DNA from: Yersinia vastinensis
GTDB taxonomy: Bacteria; Pseudomonadota; Gammaproteobacteria; Enterobacterales; Enterobacteriaceae
Assembly (NCBI RefSeq): GCF_902726565.1
Contig: NZ_CACVAF010000011.1
Location: 1 to 64,000 of the forward strand
Length of the DNA stretch: 64,000 bases
Direction: 5' to 3'
Made by a program: the position numbers and the translations under genes. The stretch's first letter is position 1, and each line of letters starts with the position of its first letter. The notes beneath the pieces were generated by a model. It had not been told where the DNA came from, searched no databases, and worked only from the letters and a program-made list of their open reading frames with translations. This document shows positions 9,647 through 19,891 of this stretch, one piece after another.

Positions 9647-11020
9647 ATGTCTGAGCACGCTATAGTTTGGGATCTGTCCCTGATTCAAAAATATAATTAT
9701 TCAGGGCCGCGCTACACTTCGTACCCTACAGCGCTTGAGTTTAGCGAAGATTACAGTGAATCTGCTTTTCAGCAGGCGGTAAAACGTTACCCGCAGCGTC
9801 CTTTGTCGCTGTATGTGCATATCCCGTTTTGCCATAAGCTTTGTTACTTCTGTGGCTGCAATAAACTGGTGACGCGCCAGCAACATAAAGCTGATGAATA
9901 TCTGGCGGTATTGGAGAAAGAGATCCGCCAGCGAGCGGTATTGTTTGCCGGACGTCAGGTTAGCCAGATGCACTGGGGCGGCGGCACGCCAACCTATCTG
10001 AATAAAAAACAAATCACTCATTTGATGAACCTGTTGCGTGAGAATTTTGATTTTCTGCCCGGAGCGGAGCAGTCAATTGAAGTTGACCCGCGTGAAATTG
10101 AGCTGGATGTGCTTGACCATCTTCGTGCTGAAGGTTTTAACCGCCTAAGCATGGGGGTGCAGGATTTCAATAAAGAAGTTCAACGACTGGTTAATCGTGA
10201 GCAAGATGAAGATTTTATCTTTGCACTCATTGCCCGCGCCAAATCCTTGGGTTTTAACTCGACCAATATTGATTTGATTTATGGTTTGCCAAAACAGACA
10301 CCAGAGAGCTTTGCTTTTACCCTTAAACGGGTCGCAGAACTTAGCCCTGATCGCCTAAGTGTCTTCAATTATGCCCACTTGCCGAGTCTGTTTGCTGCGC
10401 AACGTAAAATTAAAGATGCTGATCTTCCCAGTGCCGCACAGCGGTTGGATATTTTGCAGCATACGATCAGTTTTTTAACCGAATCCGGCTATCAGTTTAT
10501 TGGTATGGATCACTTTGCCCGACCAGATGATGAACTAGCGGTTGCTCAACGCGAGGGGAAATTACATCGTAATTTCCAAGGCTATACCACCCATGGTGAG
10601 AGTGACTTACTCGGTTTGGGCGTCTCAGCCATCAGTATGCTGGGTGACAGTTATGCGCAGAACGAAAAAGATTTGAAGACCTATTATGCTGTTGTGGAAC
10701 AACGTGGCAATGCATTGTGGCGCGGCTTGACCATGACCGAAGATGATTGTTTACGTCGCGATGTGATTAAGACACTGATTTGTAATTTCCAAATCAGTTA
10801 TCAGCCGATTGAGCAGCATTATGGTATTCGTTTTGCGGATTATTTTGCCGAAGATTTTGAGCTACTGGCACCTTTTGAGCAAGATGGGCTGGTGGAGCGG
10901 GATGACAAAGGTATTCGGGTAACACCGCGTGGGCGTTTACTTATTCGTAATATCTGTATGTGTTTCGATATTTATTTACGTAAGCAGGCACGCCGGCAGC
11001 AATTCTCCCGCGTGATTTGA
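9647..11020 (+). CDS. hemN: oxygen-independent coproporphyrinogen III oxidase HemN
   Basis: Radical-SAM enzyme converting coproporphyrinogen III to protoporphyrinogen IX in anaerobic haem synthesis. The 457-aa protein carries the HIPFCHKLCYFCGC cluster motif (about residues 57-70), GGGTPT near 111 and the C-terminal NICMCFD segment, matching E. coli HemN over its whole length. The ATG at 9647 was preferred to 9641 because the AGGA at 9637 is correctly spaced only for 9647. Confidence 0.97.
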   Translation: MSEHAIVWDLSLIQKYNYSGPRYTSYPTALEFSEDYSESAFQQAVKRYPQRPLSLYVHIPFCHKLCYFCGCNKLVTRQQHKADEYLAVLEKEIRQRAVLFAGRQVSQMHWGGGTPTYLNKKQITHLMNLLRENFDFLPGAEQSIEVDPREIELDVLDHLRAEGFNRLSMGVQDFNKEVQRLVNREQDEDFIFALIARAKSLGFNSTNIDLIYGLPKQTPESFAFTLKRVAELSPDRLSVFNYAHLPSLFAAQRKIKDADLPSAAQRLDILQHTISFLTESGYQFIGMDHFARPDDELAVAQREGKLHRNFQGYTTHGESDLLGLGVSAISMLGDSYAQNEKDLKTYYAVVEQRGNALWRGLTMTEDDCLRRDVIKTLICNFQISYQPIEQHYGIRFADYFAEDFELLAPFEQDGLVERDDKGIRVTPRGRLLIRNICMCFDIYLRKQARRQQFSRVI

Positions 11021-11029
11021 TGATGTTCA

Positions 11030-11081
11030 CCTCAGTGGCTATACCCGTTATCTTGAAATCTATCGGGTATAGCCACTGAGG
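11030..11081. repeat. perfect 18-bp inverted repeat between hemN and glnG
   Basis: CCTCAGTGGCTATACCCG at 11030-11047 and its exact complement at 11064-11081, around a 16-nt loop. The inner part (TATACCCGTTATCTTGAA ... GGGTATA) looks like the outer ends of the 127-bp repeat with its core deleted. It lies between convergent genes and could act as a two-way transcriptional barrier, although no T run follows. Confidence 0.7.
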
Positions 11082-11113
11082 GGCACTTAACGTCAGAACG
11101 GCTCTATTCTTAA

Positions 11114-12526
11114 CTACTCCATTCCCAATTCTTTCAGCTTACGCGTTAATGTATTGCGACCCCAACCTAACAGCCGAGCAGCTTCCTGCTTGTGGCCTTG
11201 AGTGTGGCGTAATGCCGTGGTTAACAGCGTTCGTTCCATTTCGGGTTGCGCTTCGGACAACAAATCCTGATGGCCAGAACGTAGTGCACGATCAGCCCAT
11301 TGCGCTAGCAGCGTTGCCCAGTTATCTGGCATCCGTTGACCCGAAGCATCTGGTGTACTGGTTTCAAACAGCTCAGTCGGTAAATCCTGAATCAGCACTT
11401 CCTGCCCGGCAGCCATGACAGTCAGCCAGCGACAGGTATTTTCGAGTTGTCGCACGTTACCCTGCCAAGGTAGGCGAGTCAGCGCGACTTCCGTTTCAGG
11501 GTGCAGATTTTTGGCTTCTACCCCTAGCTCTTTCGCGGCCACTTGCAAGAAATAACGAGCCAGACGCGGAATATCCTCGCGGCGCTCACGCAGTGGTGGC
11601 AAATGAACCCGAATCACATTCAGGCGATGGAATAAATCCTCACGGAATTTGCCTTCTTGAACACGCAATTCCAGATTCTGGTGAGTAGCCGCAATGATGC
11701 GCACGTCCACTTTGACAGGGGCATATCCCCCAACCCGATAAAATTGGCCGTCAGCCAGCACGCGTAATAGGCGGGTCTGCACATCCAGCGGCATATCGCC
11801 GATTTCATCTAAAAACAGTGTGCCACCATCGGCTTGCTCAAATCGGCCTTGGCGCACTTGATTCGCGCCGGTGAAAGCCCCTTTTTCGTGGCCAAACAGC
11901 TCCGACTCGATTAAATCTTTCGGAATCGCCGCCATGTTCAATGCGATGAACGGTGCCTTGGCGCGCGGACTATGGCGGTGTAATGCATGGGCCACTAACT
12001 CTTTACCGGTGCCTGATTCACCATTGATCAACACGCTGATAGAGGAGCGCGACAAGCGACCAATGATGCGGAAAACATCCTGCATCGCTGGGGCTTCACC
12101 AATAATATCAGCAGTCGGGCCACTGGCGGGTTGGGTACGGGCGGGTTGTTGCTGCTCCTGATAATGACTGATTGCTCGCTCAACGAGTGCGACGGCCTCG
12201 TCGATATCAAAAGGTTTAGGCAGATAATCAAATGCCCCTTGCTGATAGGCGCTCACTGCAGCGTCTAAATCAGAATGTGCTGTCATTATGATGACCGGAA
12301 GCATGGGGTGGCGCTGCTTAATTTGTTTCAGCAGTGCTAATCCGTCCATGCCAGGCATACGGATATCTGATAACAACACATCTGGGGTTTGCGTTGCCAA
12401 AGCATCCAATACCTGATTGCCTGTATCGAATGTCGCACAGTTTAGACCCGCTCCAGTCAGTGCGCGCTCAAGCACCCAGCGGATGGAGCTATCGTCATCG
12501 ACGATCCAGACTATCCCTCGTTGCAT
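11114..12526 (-). CDS. glnG: nitrogen regulation response regulator NtrC
   Basis: Sigma-54-dependent activator of nitrogen-limitation genes. The 470-aa protein has a receiver domain with phospho-acceptor D54 (LLSDIRMPG), an AAA+ domain with Walker A GESGTGKE, the sigma-54-contact loop GAFTGA and LFLDEIGD, and a C-terminal Fis-type helix-turn-helix ([20 protein letters not shown]). The start at 12526 (MQRGIVW) matches the family; an upstream in-frame start would add 70 residues overlapping glnL. It lies 7 nt after glnL in the glnA-glnL-glnG operon. Confidence 0.97.
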   Translation of the reverse strand: MQRGIVWIVDDDSSIRWVLERALTGAGLNCATFDTGNQVLDALATQTPDVLLSDIRMPGMDGLALLKQIKQRHPMLPVIIMTAHSDLDAAVSAYQQGAFDYLPKPFDIDEAVALVERAISHYQEQQQPARTQPASGPTADIIGEAPAMQDVFRIIGRLSRSSISVLINGESGTGKELVAHALHRHSPRAKAPFIALNMAAIPKDLIESELFGHEKGAFTGANQVRQGRFEQADGGTLFLDEIGDMPLDVQTRLLRVLADGQFYRVGGYAPVKVDVRIIAATHQNLELRVQEGKFREDLFHRLNVIRVHLPPLRERREDIPRLARYFLQVAAKELGVEAKNLHPETEVALTRLPWQGNVRQLENTCRWLTVMAAGQEVLIQDLPTELFETSTPDASGQRMPDNWATLLAQWADRALRSGHQDLLSEAQPEMERTLLTTALRHTQGHKQEAARLLGWGRNTLTRKLKELGME

Positions 12527-12533
12527 AGAAACC

Positions 12534-13586
12534 TCACTGGCGAATAGGTAGGTAAACCGAGAATTCGGTATGTCCCGGCCAACTGTTAAATTCAATTTTA
12601 CCCGAATGCTGGTCGATAAGATTACGGGCAATAGATAAGCCAAGTCCGGTGCCACCCTCGCGACCACTGACCATTGGATAGAACACGGTATCTTGTAATT
12701 GCGTCGGTACGCCTGGGCCATCGTCTTCAATATCAATTCGGGCAGCTAAACGGTAGCGCATACCATGCAGTGTTATCTGAAATGCCGTACGGGTACGAAG
12801 TGTGATAGTGCCACCGGCCTCACCCAAGGCTTGTAAGGCATTGCGGGTGATATTTAGCAGCACTTGTTCAATCTGATCTGGGTCATGAGCCAATTCAGGT
12901 AAGCTTGGATCATAGTCGCGGATTAATGTCACGTTATCCGGCTTTTCCAATGAAACTAGCTGGCAAACCCGTTCAGCAACCTGATGGATGCTTTGTGTAA
13001 CATGCTGACCGGGCCGCTGAGGGCCTAATAAACGGTCAACCAAATTACGTAAGCGGTCAGCTTGCTCGATGATCACTTTGGTATATTCCAGCAGGGCTGG
13101 ATCGGGTAGCGCTTTTGACAATAATTGTGCCGCACCGCGTAAACCGCCCAACGGGTTCTTAATCTCATGCGCTAATCCACGCACTAAATCACGAGCGGCA
13201 ACTTGTTGTGCATGCTGCAATTGTTCCTGACTTAACCGGCGCTGATTATCCATCGGTGCCATTTCCAGCAATATAAAGCCGTCCGGCAATGACTGTGCAG
13301 TTAGCGATAAAATATGTGCTCGACCATCAACGACTAATGTTACTTCGTTATCCGTAAAACCTTGTCCTGACTCTAGGCTTTCCCTCATAAGGGCAATATT
13401 CAGGGAAAAGTAGCCTAATAATTCGGGAAGCGGTGTACCAAAAAGTTTACGAGAACTTTGTGCCAGAAGTTGCTGGGCAGCGGGATTGGCATAATGAATA
13501 GCCAGAGAGTCATCCAATAGCAGAATGCTATTAATGAGAGAATTAAGGATCTGCCCAGCATCGGGCAGCGTGCCTGTTGCCATCAT
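12534..13586 (-). CDS. glnL: nitrogen sensor histidine kinase NtrB
   Basis: Cytoplasmic bifunctional kinase/phosphatase that controls NtrC under the direction of PII (GlnB). The protein is 349-350 aa, with an N-terminal PAS domain (residues about 10-110), the H-box [15 protein letters not shown] with phospho-His about 139/140, and an ATP-binding domain with N-box [17 protein letters not shown] and GGTGLGLS. Two adjacent ATG codons (13586 and 13583) are both possible starts. It lies downstream of glnA beyond a terminator-like hairpin, so expression comes from read-through plus possibly its own promoter. Confidence 0.97.
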   Translation of the reverse strand: MMATGTLPDAGQILNSLINSILLLDDSLAIHYANPAAQQLLAQSSRKLFGTPLPELLGYFSLNIALMRESLESGQGFTDNEVTLVVDGRAHILSLTAQSLPDGFILLEMAPMDNQRRLSQEQLQHAQQVAARDLVRGLAHEIKNPLGGLRGAAQLLSKALPDPALLEYTKVIIEQADRLRNLVDRLLGPQRPGQHVTQSIHQVAERVCQLVSLEKPDNVTLIRDYDPSLPELAHDPDQIEQVLLNITRNALQALGEAGGTITLRTRTAFQITLHGMRYRLAARIDIEDDGPGVPTQLQDTVFYPMVSGREGGTGLGLSIARNLIDQHSGKIEFNSWPGHTEFSVYLPIRQ

Positions 13587-13614
13587 GCAGACTCCTGCAC
13601 ACTCTTAGTGCATT

Positions 13615-13632
13615 TATACCCATCGGTGGGTA
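13615..13632. repeat. short TATACCC/GGGTA dyad upstream of glnL's neighbour region
   Basis: TTATACCCATCGGTGGGTA is a small dyad with the same ends as the 127-bp repeats, in the glnA-glnL intergenic segment. It is probably a core-deleted remnant, like the one at 11030-11081. Confidence 0.4.
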
Positions 13633-13691
13633 CATCCTATTGATTCAGTCGCAACTGAGCCAGAGGAATGTGACGAAAATGAAAGGTGGAG

Positions 13692-13716
13692 AAAAAAGCC
13701 CATCGTGAGATGGGCT
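13692..13716 (-). terminator. glnA-glnL intergenic terminator
   Basis: AGCCCATC and GATGGGCT form a stem that, read on the minus strand, is followed by a T run, 40 nt after the glnA stop. It explains higher expression of glnA than glnL-glnG within the operon. Confidence 0.8.
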
Positions 13717-13755
13717 AAAAGTTTCCACGGCAACAAAAAAAACGACTAACTAAAA

Positions 13756-15165
13756 CTAAACGCTGTAATACAGTTCAAATTCAACTGGGTGCGGAGTCAT
13801 ACGTATGCGGTCCATCTCTTCTTTACGCAGTTCGATGTAAGCATCAATTGCGTCGTCAGTGAACACGCCACCACGGGTCAAGAACTCGCGGTCTTCACTC
13901 AGTGCCGCCAGAGCTTCGTCCAGAGAACCTGCAACTTTTGGAATTTCAGCTTCTTCTTCCGGTGGCAGGTCATACAGGTTTTTGTCCATCGCATCACCAG
14001 GGTGAATTTTGTTGATGACGCCATCAAGGCCAGCCATCAGCAGTGCTGCGAAGCACAGGTACGGGTTAGCCGCTGGATCCGGGAAGCGCGCTTCAATACG
14101 GCGGGCTTTCGGGCTAGCAACCACAGGGATACGGATTGAAGCTGAACGGTTACGTGCTGAGTAAGCCAACATGACCGGTGCTTCGTAGCCTGGGACCAAA
14201 CGCTTGTAGGAGTTAGTCGTTGGGTTAGCCAAGGCGTTAATGGCTTTTGCATGTTTGATGATGCCGCCGATGTAGAACAGCGCCATTTCAGACAGGCCAG
14301 CATATTTGTCACCAGCGAACAGGTTGGTGCCATTTTTGGACAAGGACATATGGCAGTGCATGCCTGAGCCGTTGTCACCAAACATTGGTTTTGGCATAAA
14401 GGTCGCCGTTTTACCAAATGCATGGGCTACGTTGTGCACGACATATTTGTAAATCTGAATTTCGTCCGCTTTCTTGGTCATGGTATTGAAGCGGGTTGCT
14501 ACTTCGTTCTGGCCAGCAGTAGCAACTTCATGGTGATGAGCTTCAACAACCAGACCCATTTCTTCCATGGTTAAACACATGGTAGAACGCAAATCCTGTG
14601 AAGAATCGACCGGAGGAACCGGGAAGTAGCCGCCTTTTACTGCTGGACGGTGGCCTTTGTTGCCGCCTTCGTATTTGGTGCTGGAGTTCCATGCACCTTC
14701 GATATCATCGATAGCGACGTGGGAACCGCGGATGCTGCTACCAAAACGAACGTCATCGAACAGGAAGAATTCTGGTTCTGGCCCGAACAGCACGGTATCG
14801 GCGATACCAGAAGATTTCAGGAAGTCTTCTGCACGTTTGGAGATAGAACGTGGGTCGCGGTCATAACCTTGCATGGTGCCTGGCTCAAGGATGTCACAAC
14901 GGATAATCAGTGTGGAATCTTCGAAGAACGGATCCATAACAGCGGTGCTGGCGTCTGGCATCAGTACCATGTCGGATTCATTAATGCCTTTCCAGCCACC
15001 AATCGAGGAGCCATCAAACATTTTGCCTTCTTCGAAGAAGTCAGCGTTGACCTGATGAGCAGGGATAGTGATGTGCTGTTCTTTCCCTTTAGTATCGGTG
15101 AAGCGCAAATCAACAAATTTCACTTCGTGCTCATTCAGCATCGTCAAAACATGTTCAGCGGACAT
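13756..15165 (-). CDS. glnA: glutamine synthetase
   Basis: Type I dodecameric glutamine synthetase, making glutamine from glutamate, ammonia and ATP. The 469-aa protein shows the beta-grasp [22 protein letters not shown], the metal and glutamate site [10 protein letters not shown], the ATP loop [10 protein letters not shown] and the adenylylation tyrosine in NLYDLPPEE (about residue 398). The start at 15165 (MSAEHVL) is preceded by GGGAGA; an upstream in-frame ATG would add eight residues. It is first gene of glnA-glnL-glnG, controlled from the upstream sigma-54 promoter and NtrC sites. Confidence 0.98.
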   Translation of the reverse strand: MSAEHVLTMLNEHEVKFVDLRFTDTKGKEQHITIPAHQVNADFFEEGKMFDGSSIGGWKGINESDMVLMPDASTAVMDPFFEDSTLIIRCDILEPGTMQGYDRDPRSISKRAEDFLKSSGIADTVLFGPEPEFFLFDDVRFGSSIRGSHVAIDDIEGAWNSSTKYEGGNKGHRPAVKGGYFPVPPVDSSQDLRSTMCLTMEEMGLVVEAHHHEVATAGQNEVATRFNTMTKKADEIQIYKYVVHNVAHAFGKTATFMPKPMFGDNGSGMHCHMSLSKNGTNLFAGDKYAGLSEMALFYIGGIIKHAKAINALANPTTNSYKRLVPGYEAPVMLAYSARNRSASIRIPVVASPKARRIEARFPDPAANPYLCFAALLMAGLDGVINKIHPGDAMDKNLYDLPPEEEAEIPKVAGSLDEALAALSEDREFLTRGGVFTDDAIDAYIELRKEEMDRIRMTPHPVEFELYYSV

Positions 15166-15390
15166 ACTTATATCTCCCGGATTTGTCATAGTCGTCGTCG
15201 TGGAACGATTACCGTGTATTGCTAAGGTTTATGGTGTTCTGGCATTTTTGCCGGTAAAAACTTTTTGTTTCAATAGCCTGTAACTTCAAAAAAACCTTTT
15301 ACCTGCAAGGATGCATCACTCAAAACAGTAAACTTGTGACTTTTTATTTCGTACGGTTATTCGTACTGGCGATTCATGCTAAAATACATT

Positions 15391-15406
15391 GCGAAATCTA
15401 TGCCAA
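15391..15406 (-). promoter_or_regulatory. glnA sigma-54 promoter
   Basis: On the minus strand TTGGCATAGATTTCGC places GG and GC elements at the -24/-12 spacing of sigma-54 promoters. It closely resembles E. coli glnAp2 (TTGGCAC...TCGC). Transcription would start about 15380, giving a leader of about 215 nt. Confidence 0.85.
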
Positions 15407-15478
15407 CTTTCCAAATCCCCCGTTTATGCCATATCATAGGGGTCTGCTGATATTCAGTATGCACCAGGATAGTTATAT

Positions 15479-15494
15479 TGCACTATTTTGGTGC
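15479..15494. promoter_or_regulatory. NtrC enhancer site 1
   Basis: TGCACTATTTTGGTGC fits the NtrC dyad TGCACY-N5-GGTGC and lies about 75-90 bp upstream of the sigma-54 element. Confidence 0.8.
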
Positions 15495-15510
15495 TTCATT
15501 TGCGCCGTTG

Positions 15511-15526
15511 GGCACCGTATTGGTGC
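15511..15526. promoter_or_regulatory. NtrC enhancer site 2
   Basis: GGCACCGTATTGGTGC is a second near-perfect NtrC dyad, spaced 32 bp (three helical turns) from site 1. This is the paired arrangement of the glnA enhancer. A further half-site (TGCACC) occurs near 15551. Confidence 0.8.
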
Positions 15527-15564
15527 AAAGAGGGGCCGAGAGGCTATTTTTGCACCGTGAAAGG

Positions 15565-15613
15565 GATCACAAACTAACCGCCGTTAGGTTGTTTATAAGA
15601 GAAGTTTGTGATC
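15565..15613. promoter_or_regulatory. 11-bp inverted repeat upstream of typA
   Basis: GATCACAAACT (15565-15575) and AGTTTGTGATC (15603-15613) are exact inverted copies, 27 nt apart, with a second small dyad (AACC...GGTT) between. The right arm lies beside the -35 region of a likely typA promoter (-10 TACAAT, 15640-15645). It may be an operator or a DNA hairpin. Confidence 0.5.
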
Positions 15614-15681
15614 TTGTTTAGTCCCTCGCTTAATACGTGTACAATAGCGCGCTATTTCTAAATGCCTGAGGCAAAAAAGCT

Positions 15682-17505
15682 GTGATCGAGAATCTGCGTA
15701 ACATCGCCATTATTGCGCACGTTGACCATGGGAAAACTACCCTGGTTGATAAGTTGCTACAACAATCTGGTACTTTCGGTGAACGTACTGAAGCAACTGA
15801 ACGTGTAATGGACTCCAACGATTTGGAGAAAGAGCGTGGGATAACCATCCTCGCAAAAAACACCGCCATTAATTGGAAAGACTACCGCATCAACATCGTG
15901 GATACCCCAGGACACGCCGATTTCGGTGGTGAGGTTGAGCGTGTAATGTCTATGGTTGACTCTGTGCTGCTGGTCGTCGACGCAATGGATGGCCCAATGC
16001 CGCAGACCCGTTTCGTGACCAAGAAAGCCTTTGCTAACGGTCTGAAACCTATCGTGGTAATCAACAAAGTTGACCGTCCGGGCGCACGTCCTGACTGGGT
16101 TGTCGATCAGGTATTCGACCTGTTCGTAAACTTAGATGCAACTGATGAACAACTGGACTTCCCTATCATTTATGCATCTGCATTAATGGGTATTGCGGGC
16201 GAAGACCACAACAATATGGCGGAAGACATGACTCCGCTGTATCAAGCTATCGTTGACCATGTGTCTGCGCCACAAGTTGAGCTTGAAGCACCGTTCCAGA
16301 TGCAAATTTCTCAGCTGGATTACAACAACTATGTTGGTGTTATCGGCATCGGTCGTATCAAACGCGGTAAAGTTAAGCCAAACCAGCAAGTGACTATCAT
16401 TGATAGCGAAGGCAAAACGCGTAACGGTAAAGTCGGTAAGGTTCTGACCCACATGGGCCTGGAGCGTATCGAAGCTGCTGTCGCTGAAGCGGGCGATATC
16501 GTTGCTATCACCGGTCTGGGCGAGTTGAACATCTCTGACACTGTCTGTGACGTTAATGCTGTTGAAGCATTGCCAGCACTGTCTGTTGATGAACCAACCG
16601 TGACCATGTATTTCTGCGTTAACACCTCTCCGTTCTGTGGTAAAGAAGGTAAGTATGTGACTTCACGTCAGATTCTTGACCGTCTGAACAAAGAGCTGAT
16701 TCATAACGTAGCACTGCGTGTTGAAGAAACTGAAGATGCTGACGCATTCCGCGTATCAGGCCGTGGTGAACTTCACCTGTCGGTTCTGATCGAAAACATG
16801 CGCCGTGAAGGTTTCGAGCTGGCTGTATCTCGTCCTAAAGTTATCAACCGTATTATCGACGGTCGTAATCAAGAACCATTTGAAAGCGTAACTCTGGATA
16901 TCGAAGAGCAGCACCAGGGCGCAGTTATGCAAGCCATGGGTGAGCGTAAAGGTGACGTGAAGGACATGGTTCCAGACGGCAAAGGTCGTATTCGTCTGGA
17001 TTATATGATCCCAAGCCGTGGCCTGATTGGCTTCCGTACTGAGTTCATGACCATGACTTCTGGTACTGGTCTGTTGTACTCCACATTCAGTCACTATGAT
17101 GATGTGCGTCCAGGCGATATCGGCCAACGTCAGAACGGCGTACTGATCTCTAACGGTCAGGGTAAAGCTGTTGCGTTCGCATTGTACAAACTGCAAGACC
17201 GCGGCAAGTTGTTCATCGGTCATGGTACAGAAGTGTATGAAGGCCAGATTATCGGTATTCACTCACGTTCTAACGACCTGACTGTAAACTGTTTGACGGG
17301 TAAGCAGCTGACCAACATGCGTGCATCGGGTACTGACGAAGCAACCACTCTGGTTCCTTTCCTGAAGAAAACTCTGGAACAGGCGCTGGAATTCATCGAT
17401 GACGATGAATTGGTAGAAGTTACCCCACAATCGATCCGTATCCGTAAGCGTCATTTAACGGAAAACGATCGTAAGCGTGCCGGTCGTGGTCCTAAAGAAG
17501 GTTAA
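15682..17505 (+). CDS. typA: ribosome-associated translational GTPase TypA/BipA
   Basis: An EF-G-like GTPase that binds the 70S ribosome and supports 50S assembly and growth at low temperature and under stress. The 607-aa protein has G1 AHVDHGKT (about residues 11-18), G3 [12 protein letters not shown]4 NKVD, then domains II, III, V and the BipA-specific C-terminal domain (ending [10 protein letters not shown]). The start codon is GTG at 15682, preceded by TGAGGC; the N-terminus [10 protein letters not shown] agrees with the family. It is divergent from glnA, as in E. coli. Confidence 0.98.
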   Translation: MIENLRNIAIIAHVDHGKTTLVDKLLQQSGTFGERTEATERVMDSNDLEKERGITILAKNTAINWKDYRINIVDTPGHADFGGEVERVMSMVDSVLLVVDAMDGPMPQTRFVTKKAFANGLKPIVVINKVDRPGARPDWVVDQVFDLFVNLDATDEQLDFPIIYASALMGIAGEDHNNMAEDMTPLYQAIVDHVSAPQVELEAPFQMQISQLDYNNYVGVIGIGRIKRGKVKPNQQVTIIDSEGKTRNGKVGKVLTHMGLERIEAAVAEAGDIVAITGLGELNISDTVCDVNAVEALPALSVDEPTVTMYFCVNTSPFCGKEGKYVTSRQILDRLNKELIHNVALRVEETEDADAFRVSGRGELHLSVLIENMRREGFELAVSRPKVINRIIDGRNQEPFESVTLDIEEQHQGAVMQAMGERKGDVKDMVPDGKGRIRLDYMIPSRGLIGFRTEFMTMTSGTGLLYSTFSHYDDVRPGDIGQRQNGVLISNGQGKAVAFALYKLQDRGKLFIGHGTEVYEGQIIGIHSRSNDLTVNCLTGKQLTNMRASGTDEATTLVPFLKKTLEQALEFIDDDELVEVTPQSIRIRKRHLTENDRKRAGRGPKEG

Positions 17506-17528
17506 TTCTTCTTTGTTCCGCTGATACT

Positions 17529-17550
17529 TAGGGCGCTCAAGGCGCCCTGA
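17529..17550 (+). terminator. typA terminator-like hairpin
   Basis: AGGGCGC and GCGCCCT pair around a short loop 25 nt after the typA stop. The following sequence is only weakly T-rich. Confidence 0.6.
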
Positions 17551-17556
17551 GTTCTC

Positions 17557-17683
17557 TATCCCCTTCGTTCTTGAAGTTGCTGCTGTGCTAGCGGCGTTCA
17601 GTCACCCGAATCACTTACTTGAGTCAGCGTATCGGGGCACCATCACTTGCTACCTTGCTGCAACTCCAATGTCTTTGGGGATA
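17557..17683. repeat. 127-bp-class palindromic repeat, copy 3 (typA-yihX)
   Basis: Runs from TATCCCCTTCGTTCTTGAAG to ATGTCTTTGGGGATA, 127 bp. It has arms GAAGTTGC ... GCAACTCC and the internal ATCACTTACTTGAGT segment seen in many Yersinia copies. Its length agrees with the two copies near csrC. The TATCCCC/GGGGATA termini differ by one compensated base from the usual TATACCC. Confidence 0.8.
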
Positions 17684-17810
17684 CTTTCTGTTTCGTCATC
17701 CCGGCAAAAATATTATTTTTTCTGCTAACCCCCTCCTTTTTCTTTCTCTCTCTGTTCAGTTTTCTTTTTTCCCGTTACAGTGAAACTCACCATCTAATTG
17801 GGAGAGCGCC

Positions 17811-18398
17811 ATGCTGTATATCTTTGATCTAGGGAATGTGATTGTTGATATCGACTTCAAACGCGTGTTGGGTGTTTGGAGTAAATTAAGCAGTGTGCCT
17901 TTGGCTACACTGAGTGAGCGTTTTACGATGGGAGAAGTTTTCCAGCAGCATGAGCGTGGTGAAATTAGCGATGAGGACTTTGCCCTCCAACTCAGTGATG
18001 AGATGGGGCTATCGCTCAGTTTTGAACAGTTTGCTGAAGGTTGGCAGGCAGTATTCGTGGCTTTACGCCCGGAAGTGATCGCGATAATGCAAAGGCTACG
18101 TCAGGAGGGGCATCGGGTCGTAGTGTTATCCAATACAAACCGTCTGCATTGTAATCACTGGCCTCAACACTACCCTGAAGTTGCCGCTGCAGCTGACCAT
18201 ATGTATCTATCGCAAGATTTGGGGATGCGTAAACCAGAAGCAAGAATCTATCAACATGTCCTGAGTGCGGAAAATATTCCAGCAGAACAGGCTGTGTTCT
18301 TTGATGATGTTGAAGCAAATATTGTTGCGGCCAGAATCGAGGGCATCACCTCAATCCATGTCACTGACCGAAAGGTTATCCCAGCTTATTTTTCCTGA
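17811..18398 (+). CDS. yihX: alpha-D-glucose-1-phosphate phosphatase YihX
   Basis: HAD-superfamily phosphatase that hydrolyses glucose-1-phosphate in the cytoplasm. The 195-aa protein has HAD motif I FDLGNVIVDID at the N-terminus, motif II LSNTN (about residue 105), motif III lysine in GMRKPEARIY and motif IV FFDDVEANI. The first aspartate-x-glycine pattern is as in E. coli YihX, and the length is within a few residues of that protein. It starts a co-directional run with yihY and dtd. Confidence 0.95.
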   Translation: MLYIFDLGNVIVDIDFKRVLGVWSKLSSVPLATLSERFTMGEVFQQHERGEISDEDFALQLSDEMGLSLSFEQFAEGWQAVFVALRPEVIAIMQRLRQEGHRVVVLSNTNRLHCNHWPQHYPEVAAAADHMYLSQDLGMRKPEARIYQHVLSAENIPAEQAVFFDDVEANIVAARIEGITSIHVTDRKVIPAYFS

Positions 18399-18498
18399 TG
18401 AGTTCTTACTCTAATCATTAATGGGTTAGCCTTAAGTTGCTAACCCTTATCACGCTGGCCTCAAAATTGTGCCTAACCGTGTTGACTGAGAGACGAAC

Positions 18499-19374
18499 AT
18501 GGCGAGTTTTCTACGATCACCACCGTTTAAACCCTGCATAACCTTTGTGCGTATGCTTTATACCCGGATTGATAAAGACGGGTTAACAATGCTGGCTGGA
18601 CATTTAGCCTATGTATCATTGTTATCTCTGGTGCCACTGATAACGGTTATTTTTGCCCTGTTTGCGGCTTTTCCGATGTTTGCTGATATCAGTATCAAAC
18701 TGAAAGCCTTTATATTTGCCAATTTTATGCCAGCTACAGGCGACATTATCCAAAACTATCTGGAACAGTTTGTCGCGAACTCAAATCGGATGACAGTAGT
18801 AGGCACCTGCGGATTGATTGTCACGGCACTCCTGCTGATTTACTCCGTAGATAGTGTGCTCAATATTATTTGGCGCAGTAAAACCCAGCGTTCACTGGTA
18901 TTTTCATTTGCGGTTTATTGGATGGTACTCACGTTGGGGCCAATTCTGGTGGGGGCCAGCATGGTTATCAGCTCCTATCTGCTGTCATTGCAGTGGCTGG
19001 CAAACGCTCAGGTAGACAGCATGATTGATGAGGTATTGCGGCTGTTTCCGTTGCTCATCTCCTGGGTTTCGTTTTGGTTATTGTACAGTGTGGTGCCAAC
19101 GGTAAGGGTCCCCGCCCGTGATGCTGTTATTGGTGCACTCGTTGCCGCTTTGCTTTTTGAGTTAGGGAAGAAAGGTTTCACGATGTATATCACGCTATTT
19201 CCCTCTTACCAGCTGATTTACGGGGTATTGGCCGTTATTCCCATTTTATTCCTCTGGGTTTATTGGAGCTGGTGCATTGTGTTACTGGGGGCAGAAATTA
19301 CGGTCACCTTGAGTGAGTATCGAGCACTGCGGCGAGCCCCTAAGACCGAGGAAAGCCAGAGTCAGGAGATGTAA
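18499..19374 (+). CDS. yihY: YihY/BrkB family inner-membrane protein
   Basis: A 291-aa integral membrane protein of the UPF0761/BrkB family with about six hydrophobic segments and the family signature [19 protein letters not shown] near the N-terminus. The name BrkB reflects an old assignment, and no RNase or transport function has been proven for this group. The short hydrophilic tail is Q/S/E-rich. It ends 6 nt before dtd, suggesting co-transcription. Confidence 0.93.
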   Translation: MASFLRSPPFKPCITFVRMLYTRIDKDGLTMLAGHLAYVSLLSLVPLITVIFALFAAFPMFADISIKLKAFIFANFMPATGDIIQNYLEQFVANSNRMTVVGTCGLIVTALLLIYSVDSVLNIIWRSKTQRSLVFSFAVYWMVLTLGPILVGASMVISSYLLSLQWLANAQVDSMIDEVLRLFPLLISWVSFWLLYSVVPTVRVPARDAVIGALVAALLFELGKKGFTMYITLFPSYQLIYGVLAVIPILFLWVYWSWCIVLLGAEITVTLSEYRALRRAPKTEESQSQEM

Positions 19375-19380
19375 GGCATT

Positions 19381-19818
19381 ATGATTGCGTTGATTCAACG
19401 GGCGCTCAGCGCCAATGTCGTGGTTGATGGGAAGATTGTTGGTGAGATTGGCCCAGGGTTGTTGATATTACTCGGTGTTGAACGAGAGGATACCGAGCAA
19501 AAAGCACAGCGCTTATGTGAGCGGGTACTTGGATATCGGATTTTTGGCGATGAGAACGACAAAATGAATCTCAACGTCCAAGAGGCGGGGGGAAGTGTGC
19601 TGGTGGTTTCACAATTTACACTGGTTGCTGATACCCAAAAGGGGATGAGGCCAAGCTTTTCTCGTGGGGCCGTTCCCGCAGAAGCTGACCGGCTTTATCA
19701 GTATTTTGTTGCCCAGTGCCGTGAGCGTGGTGTAAAAACAGAAACGGGGAAATTTGCAGCAGATATGAAAGTCAGTCTGGTTAACGATGGCCCAGTAACT
19801 TTCTGGCTGCAAGTTTAG
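19381..19818 (+). CDS. dtd: D-aminoacyl-tRNA deacylase
   Basis: Removes D-amino acids (classically D-Tyr) from mischarged tRNA. The 145-aa homodimeric enzyme shows the two cross-subunit active-site motifs SQFTL (about residues 77-81) and the C-terminal GPVTFWLQ, with the intermediate [10 protein letters not shown] segment. It follows yihY by 6 nt and precedes fabY, the same order as yihY-dtd-yiiD in E. coli. Confidence 0.97.
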   Translation: MIALIQRALSANVVVDGKIVGEIGPGLLILLGVEREDTEQKAQRLCERVLGYRIFGDENDKMNLNVQEAGGSVLVVSQFTLVADTQKGMRPSFSRGAVPAEADRLYQYFVAQCRERGVKTETGKFAADMKVSLVNDGPVTFWLQV

Positions 19819-19891
19819 ATGCCGAATATTGCCTCAAGATTGAGGGTTATGACATAGATTTTATTGATGATTTTAAAGAGAGAATGCTCCT

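Noticed and set aside
12527-12736. N-terminal extension of NtrC by 70 residues
   Set aside because: It overlaps glnL and lacks family similarity; MQRGIVW at 12526 is the known N-terminus.
14650-15225. 191-codon open frame on the plus strand across glnA
   Set aside because: It is antisense to the well-conserved glnA coding sequence, has no ribosome-binding site or recognisable protein features, and arises from the codon bias of glnA.
16756-17262. 168-codon minus-strand frame inside typA
   Set aside because: Antisense shadow of typA; no family resemblance.
17557-17683. tRNA-like or riboswitch structure after typA
   Set aside because: Length, ends and internal motif match the 127-bp repeat family; no tRNA consensus.
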